Source: Carettochelys insculpta | Taxonomy: Eukaryota > Chordata > Testudines > Carettochelyidae | NCBI RefSeq assembly: GCF_033958435.1 | Contig: NC_134137.1 | Coordinates: 227,519,501 to 227,583,500, forward strand | Length of the DNA stretch: 64,000 bases | Direction: 5' to 3' | In this document: one piece after another, positions 58,879-64,000 of the stretch | Layout of the letters: each line of letters starts with the position of its first letter | Numbering within the stretch: the stretch's first letter is position 1 | Made by a program: the position numbers and the translations under genes | The notes under the pieces: model-generated | What the model saw: only the letters and a program-made list of their open reading frames with translations | What the model was told of the DNA's origin: nothing | Database searches by the model: none

Positions 58879-59800
58879 ATTAGGAGGAGGATCTGCTGCT
58901 TCTGGTTTCAGAACCTTGGAGAGCGTCCAAGTGCAGAGGAACAGTGGAGTTGTAGCCATGGGCCCTGGAATAGTGAAGGCCCTTGCTACTACTTTATCGG
59001 TTTAGTTTTTGAAAGAGGGACACTGTAAATCCTACCCACTGGCTGGGCTAGGGCTACCCTGGCATCACCAAGCACATTTACTCTGGCTACTCCTGAATCA
59101 CCAAGTACAATTACCCTGGCACTACCAGACAGTTGCTCCAGCTACTCTAGCACCATCAGGCATTGTTGCCCCAGCTACCTCAGCACCATAGGGAAAATTA
59201 CATATTTTAATTTCTGCTACTTCAATCGCCATCTTAGACCACCACATTTGTTTTTTGGGATCCAAATTCATTACCCTTCACCACTTTGGCTCTCCTTTGA
59301 CTAAAAAGATGGAAAAGGCTAAAAGCATGGGACTGGCTTATCTGCCCAGCAATAGGAGACTATAAACGTCCATTTCTGCGTTCACCTAGTGCTACCTATT
59401 AATCAGTGAAACATTTTTAGACTGATTTAACAAACTCTCTCTTCTGGTGTTAAGGAAGACATGACAGGTCTGGAATGTGAATGCATGTCTTGGGTGGATT
59501 TTGGTACTCTTTCTGGGCACCTTCATCCCTCCTATGAAGTCATCCTTAAATTTTACTATCCTCACCAAAGCCTAATTGGACACTATTTCTCTGAACATCA
59601 CTGAGCGAATGAGCATCTGGAGAAATACCTTAATTGTAAAAAAAACTTTTATTTTGGCTTGCTGCAGAGTCCTCTTGCAACACTCTCAAATTTAGGGAAG
59701 TAGTCTTGCAAGTACTCACTCTCAAGGTGACCCTAAGAGCACTCCATCTGTAAGTAATCACCATGAAGGAATTTGAGGATCATCTCTGAGAGGCATTCAA
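58879..59800. other. No recognised gene
   Basis: 59,040-59,190 has repeated 'gctaccctggcatcaccaag'-like phrases in four or five loose units. No domain. Confidence 0.35.
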
Positions 59801-60199
59801 AATACAATGGGAGGTTTTCCTGGTGTCAGGCCCAAGGAAGCGAGCATCAGCAGTCAAATAGAAGGGGAAGAAGTAGTTCAGAAAGGATCCTCAAAAGCAT
59901 TCCAGCTACTCTTGAAACACCAGAAAACCTGCAACGTAACTGAATCAGGAAAATTAGCCAAGCAGCCTACACTGAGAGGAACAGCAAGCATTCCACAACT
60001 TAAAATGGAAGGAGGTGCTTCTATATGAAGAGAAGAAAGACATCAGTGGACTGTCACTGAAGAGCAGCTGCAGAGACTGGCCCTGCATGCAAAGGGCCAA
60101 GCAGAACAGCTGATTACATCCTCCTCTAGCTTATTGTGATGAGACTGAATAAGGCACCAATATTCCTTGACAACTGGTGAAGACATGTAACAATTGTCA

Positions 60200-60480
60200 C
60201 TGTAGAGGGAGAGTTCAGGGAACTGAGCCAACCTATGCTGCTGGATACAGGTGCCTCTATTTCTATCCTGTGTCCTAAAGTTGAACCTCAAGTCAAATTA
60301 ATTCCCATCACAACCAGAAAATTCTTGGAGGGATTCAGTAGTGCACTGCCCTTTACTAGGACGAGAGGCATGTGTTGGCAACATGTCCATACATATGGTA
60401 AAATTTTTGAGGTCTGTAAAAATTTTTCAAGAAATGTTCATATTACAAGCTTGGTTGAAAAAAGTAACTCATCTATGTAC
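60200..60480 (+). pseudogene. Retrovirus-like aspartic protease remnant
   Basis: The frame from about 60,200 carries LLDTGASISILCP, the active-site motif of retroviral and Ty3-type proteases, followed by about 70 open codons. Upstream (59,740-60,190) the frame is broken and no gag zinc knuckle is visible. The matching pol domains resume only near 62,975. This is an old endogenous copy with large gaps. Confidence 0.6.
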
Positions 60481-60984
60481 ATCTTATAATTATGATGCGA
60501 CTGGGCTAGATCTGGCATCTACTCCTCTCCATAAAGTGACAGTAAAGCCAAGATTGTATAGTCACCACAGTCACTGAAAAATCTTGAAGACATTTAAAGG
60601 CTTCGTGATCCAATCAGACAAAGCATTAACTGTGTTCGAAGTTGTGTGGGGAACGTCTAGTGAGGGGAACAACCTGCACAGCATGGCACTAAAGTTAAAA
60701 AGAAAATTGTTCAACCCAGCCTGGGAAAGAGAATATTTTATGTTTGAAAGACCTACAGATGGTTGGTTTTATGATGTGTGCAAGATGTGTCTGACTAAAG
60801 AAACAGCTCAAGTCAACGGTAGCTCATGACTATACTGAGAAGTGGTTCTAAAAATATCTCAGACTTCAAACATGTCAACTGTAGAAAAGGTCAAATTCAT
60901 CAAGAACACCCAAGGAAAAAGAGTGCAAGCTGAAGTGAGTGACCAGCTTTCTTAACCAGGATGTTAAAGATGCAGAGAAGATCT

Positions 60985-61545
60985 TTGCCTAGTTCAGGGA
61001 TGGCCAACCTGCAGCGCCACAGAGCTGTGTGCCTGGAGTGCCATGCCTGCTCTGTGCACATGCCCCACCATTTGGTGGTTGAAGTGCATGGTGGCGGCTC
61101 CTCCTCAGTGCTGCACCCTGGGACTGCTGCCTGCTTGCTCTGTGCACGCGCCACACTGCTTGGTGTGAGAAGTGCGTGGTGGCGGTGGCTCCAGCAATTT
61201 GCTGGCATTCATGTAGAGCAGGGATTCTGGGGTTTCCTGGCTCTGAGGGAGGGCATTTATTTAGAGTGAGTGTGTGGGGGACTGGGAGTTCCTGGCTCTG
61301 GGGGAGGGCATTCACTTAGAGCGGGGAGGGCTGGGAGTGCCTGGCTCAGTGGAATGGGGATGTCATTGAGCCATGTACTATATATTTATTTTTACATACC
61401 TATATATGATCTATATATTTGTTAAATATTTCTCTATATAGCTATAGAGATATAAATAAATATATGAATGCATGGCTCTTTGTAGTCTATCCACTGCTCT
61501 TTTGGCTCTTTGTCTCTAATTGGTTGGCCACCCTGGTCTTGCCTA
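60985..61545. mobile_element. hAT-like MITE, about 555 bp, nested in the transposase relic
   Basis: Ends 'cagggatggccaacctgc' and the inverse 'ggttggccaccctgg', related to the 31,187 element. ttgcct occurs on both flanks, but the exact duplication is blurred. It holds an AT-rich 'tatatatttatttt' stretch at 61,377-61,465. Confidence 0.6.
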
Positions 61546-62336
61546 TAGTTTAGCAAAAGCCAAATTAACATTTACAGCAGGTGTTATCTTCAAAGAAATA
61601 AAAAACAAAATTAACCCTAAATGTTCTCTTTTTCAAAGGCTGCACTGCAGTGCCCAAACTATGGCAAGAAACATTGAGGATTTAGGTGGCTACCTTTACA
61701 GTGAAACGGTTAAAGCAGCAATTCATGCCTCACTTGTTAACAGTGTATTGGAAGAGTACTGATGACAGTGACAAGAGTTAGCTTATTATTTACCATCGTT
61801 TTGTGCATGTTGACACAAGTGAAATTGGCTCAGAGTTTTTGAGCTTAACTAAAGTGGTTGAATGTTGTAATACTGAAAATCTGTGTGCAGTCATTGTTGG
61901 CTGTTTGGAAAATAACCAGAACATGTACCCTGTAGAGAAAGTTGTGGGATTTACATCGAATGGGGCATCTAATAAAATGCTAGCCCAATGTAAAAATATT
62001 TCAAATGCCTGAAAGATTGTTATGGTGATTTATTCATCCAGTATTGTATGACCCATCGTCAGGCTATAATGGTTAGAGATGCTGAATCAGTTATGGATTG
62101 ACTTTGGAAGACGCACTCAAAGAGACAAACATTTCAGTGGGGCTGCAAGAAAGGAGTTTAGTCAGATGTGTGGGGTGACTGAAGAGTAATATTCAAATAT
62201 GGTTATCTACAAAAAATGCACTGGTTAAATTTGGCTGCCTGTATTGAGAGATGTGAACTACTGTGGGATTCTCTAAGGCAATTATTTTGAGGGAGTGTCA
62301 TTTGGGAATGGGTTGCTAAATTATAGAACAAGTTGC

Positions 62337-62406
62337 CATGCTACATTCTTCTAAATTCATTCTGACATTGTGACACTGACATGCTACATTCTTCTAAATT
62401 CATTCT
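62337..62406. repeat. Short direct duplication
   Basis: The 27-bp unit starting 'catgctacattcttctaaat' occurs at 62,337 and 62,380 (period 43). Confidence 0.85.
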
Positions 62407-62974
62407 CCTTTTGAAGAAGTTTAAATAGCCTTCTAATGAGGATTCCATGCTGGAATCTTCTGTAGGGATAGACAGTTTGTTTGGAGCTAATGCCAATGTC
62501 ACAGGGCTGCTCAGGGAGCGTGAGGAGCACGCTACTTGGGAGAAACAGAAATTGCTCAGGTAAAGGCAATGTTCACTAAATATGAAAAGAAACTTGAACA
62601 GGCATTCAAGGTCAGATTTCTGGAAAACGAATAGGTAAAATGTATGCTTTACTTGGCCCACTGAAACCAAAAGCCACCATGCTCAGCAATTCATAAGCTT
62701 TCAGCAAAATTTACAAAGCATTAACTCCAGCAAGGTTGAAATGTTGTATGCATTGTACTGTGAGGATGATGTGATCAAGACACCTTTCAGCTCAGACCAA
62801 ATTATGGTGTCTTGTATTTAACGCAAGTGAGAGTGAATACAGTGACTTAGCAAGGCTTTCACTTCTGCTGATACTGAGCCCTGACACATATTGCTGCACA
62901 CAAGGCTTTAGCCACATGAACTCAATGAAAACATCCACAAGGAATCATCCTGAAGCATGTTCTTGGCTAAGGCC

Positions 62975-64000
62975 TTGGCTTTGGCATACCCCAAGCCAGA
63001 TCCACTCTACTGTCTACAGCAAGCAACATCAAAAGAGGGCATCAGTGCTGTCCTCATGTAAGACCAAGACAGTGGCCCAAGACATATCACATATGGATCC
63101 TGTCTCCTCAATGAGGTGGAGAAACAGTTCACTCTCTGTCAAAATGGAAGTTCTTGCTCTAGTGTGGGTACCTAGTACCTGGGAGTACTTGGTTGATGTG
63201 GTCCAAATGATCCTGACAACAACTCACATCCCATTGAATTATGTTTTGTTGGATCATGTATGTGAGGGCAAAGAATCAAGTCTGAGGCTCACCAGTTGGT
63301 CAGTGAGACTAATAAATAAGGACATTAGAGTCCAAAGAACAATGTATCATATCATATGCCCTCCTGGCTGAAAGGTAAGATCACAAGTATCCTGTATCTC
63401 ATCAGACCCATGAGTTACTTCGCCATTCAAGGTGGAAACTGCTTCCAAAAGGGCAAGATGCAAAGGATAGGTATTTGAGCAATGGACATTAGTTGTTAAC
63501 ATAAAGAGGGCAAGCCCTGTGTGGGATATCAGCTCTGTAGTCAACAACACAAAGGATTGTGCTGGGCATAAGAAGACCCTCTTCAGCCCAATCATCGGAA
63601 ATAGTGGTCACTCTGGTGGTGCTCCACAAAGAGGACCAAGACACTGACATCTGCATCTATCTGAACTCCTGTAAGAGATCAGCAGATCCAAGAGCTGCTG
63701 ATGAGATCCAAAAGCTGCTGATTAAAGAGGAATGCAGAGGCTATAAAGTGTGTTAAGAACAAGCATGATCTTGTAATGGTCCTCAAGAAAAATATTGGGA
63801 GACACCTCATCTGAGCTAGTGATGCTGTCATGCCCCTGGCAGGAAATGGTGGGGTTGGCACATGGTCAAGGCCACTTTTGTGCTGAAAAGACCACCAATC
63901 GAATAATTCATGTAGCATGGGGACCCAATCTCAGCAGGGATGTCACCAATCACATCCAATCCTGTCTTTCCTGCATGGAAATAATGGTGACAGGAAGGCG
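62975..64000 (+). pseudogene. Retrovirus-like pol remnant: connection, RNase H, integrase zinc finger
   Basis: 62,975-63,340 in two frames carries AKALALAYPKPDPLYC, then VLALVWVPSTWEYLVDV and ILTTTHIPLNYVLL, the RT-RNase H connection. 63,420-63,690 carries an RNase H trace, with SSAQSSEIVVTLVVLHKE and ICIYLNSC where the family has the catalytic TDS. At about 63,855-63,990 AHGQGHFCAEKTTNRI and SCLSCMEIMV match the HHCC zinc-binding start of an integrase. The element runs off the window. Several stops and frame changes make it inactive. The RT core is absent. Confidence 0.6.

Larger units (their letters stand above)
60584..62970 (+). pseudogene. hAT-type transposase relic with an inserted MITE
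   Basis: Domain order fits a ZBED/DUF4371-like hAT protein. A BED/TTF-type zinc finger start has KRKLFNPAWEREYFMFE and VCKMCLTKET at 60,690-60,800. A middle part has QTMARNIEDLGGYLYSET at about 61,655. A catalytic-domain stretch has EKVVGFTSNGASNKM near 61,940. A C-terminal dimerisation-like block has YSDLARLSLLLILSP and SHMNSMKTSTRNH at 62,840-62,945. Stops and frameshifts separate them, and a hAT-like MITE interrupts it at 60,985-61,545. It lies between the protease and RNase H remnants of a retrovirus-like pol. Confidence 0.6.

Noticed and set aside
62341..62670. 109-codon minus-strand frame
   Set aside because: It lies antisense to the hAT transposase relic and has no domain.
1..64000. 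CRISPR arrays, operons or bacterial-type systems
   Set aside because: The repeat content is clearly vertebrate; no regularly spaced short direct repeats were seen.

Overview
The window looks like nuclear DNA of a sauropsid, most likely a turtle. Support comes from CR1 LINE 3' ends, a tRNA-like SINE with a CR1-like tail, a second SINE family with the 'gtgggtctgtcccacgaaagctcat' type tail, 3-bp-TSD palindromic MITEs, several hAT-like and mariner-like MITEs, and a long DIRS retrotransposon. I found no host protein-coding exon, rRNA, functional tRNA gene or CRISPR. Essentially every recognisable coding stretch belongs to a transposable element. Most long open frames are shadows of element genes or of palindromic repeats.\n\nLayout. 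0-9 kb: hAT-like MITE, LTR-like repeat, nested palindromic MITEs, CR1 and SINEs. 9.4-11.3 kb: a 1.9-kb Harbinger-like non-autonomous element with an internal degenerate tandem repeat. 11.6-29 kb: mostly unique-looking sequence with scattered SINEs, LTR-like blocks, mariner-like and Harbinger-like MITEs, and one weak promoter-like site. 29-36.6 kb: CR1 fragments with nested hAT MITEs, a mariner-like MITE and a Harbinger-like element. 37.4-41.2 kb: a decayed LINE on the plus strand. 41.5-46.5 kb: a tRNA-type SINE, palindromic MITEs and a repeated block. 46,665-52,755: a structurally complete DIRS1-type retrotransposon on the minus strand. It has inverted terminal repeats, an internal complementary region, and gag, RT/RNase H and tyrosine recombinase genes, each with a few inactivating breaks. 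53.8-57.9 kb: a second, different LINE on the minus strand, split by a 435-bp palindromic MITE. 60-64 kb: relics of a retrovirus-like pol (protease, RNase H, integrase zinc finger) and of a hAT transposase lying between the protease and the RNase H.\n\nThe strongest structural observations are three. First, the DIRS element has an internal region that joins the complements of its two outer ends, as expected for the circular intermediate of this class. Second, a fold-back SINE architecture (head, antisense tail, sense tail) recurs at six loci, five of them with target-site duplications outside the whole structure. Third, paralogous empty sites inside the window give insertion orders directly. 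I see no evidence for a novel host pathway; novelty, if any, lies in the mobile elements.
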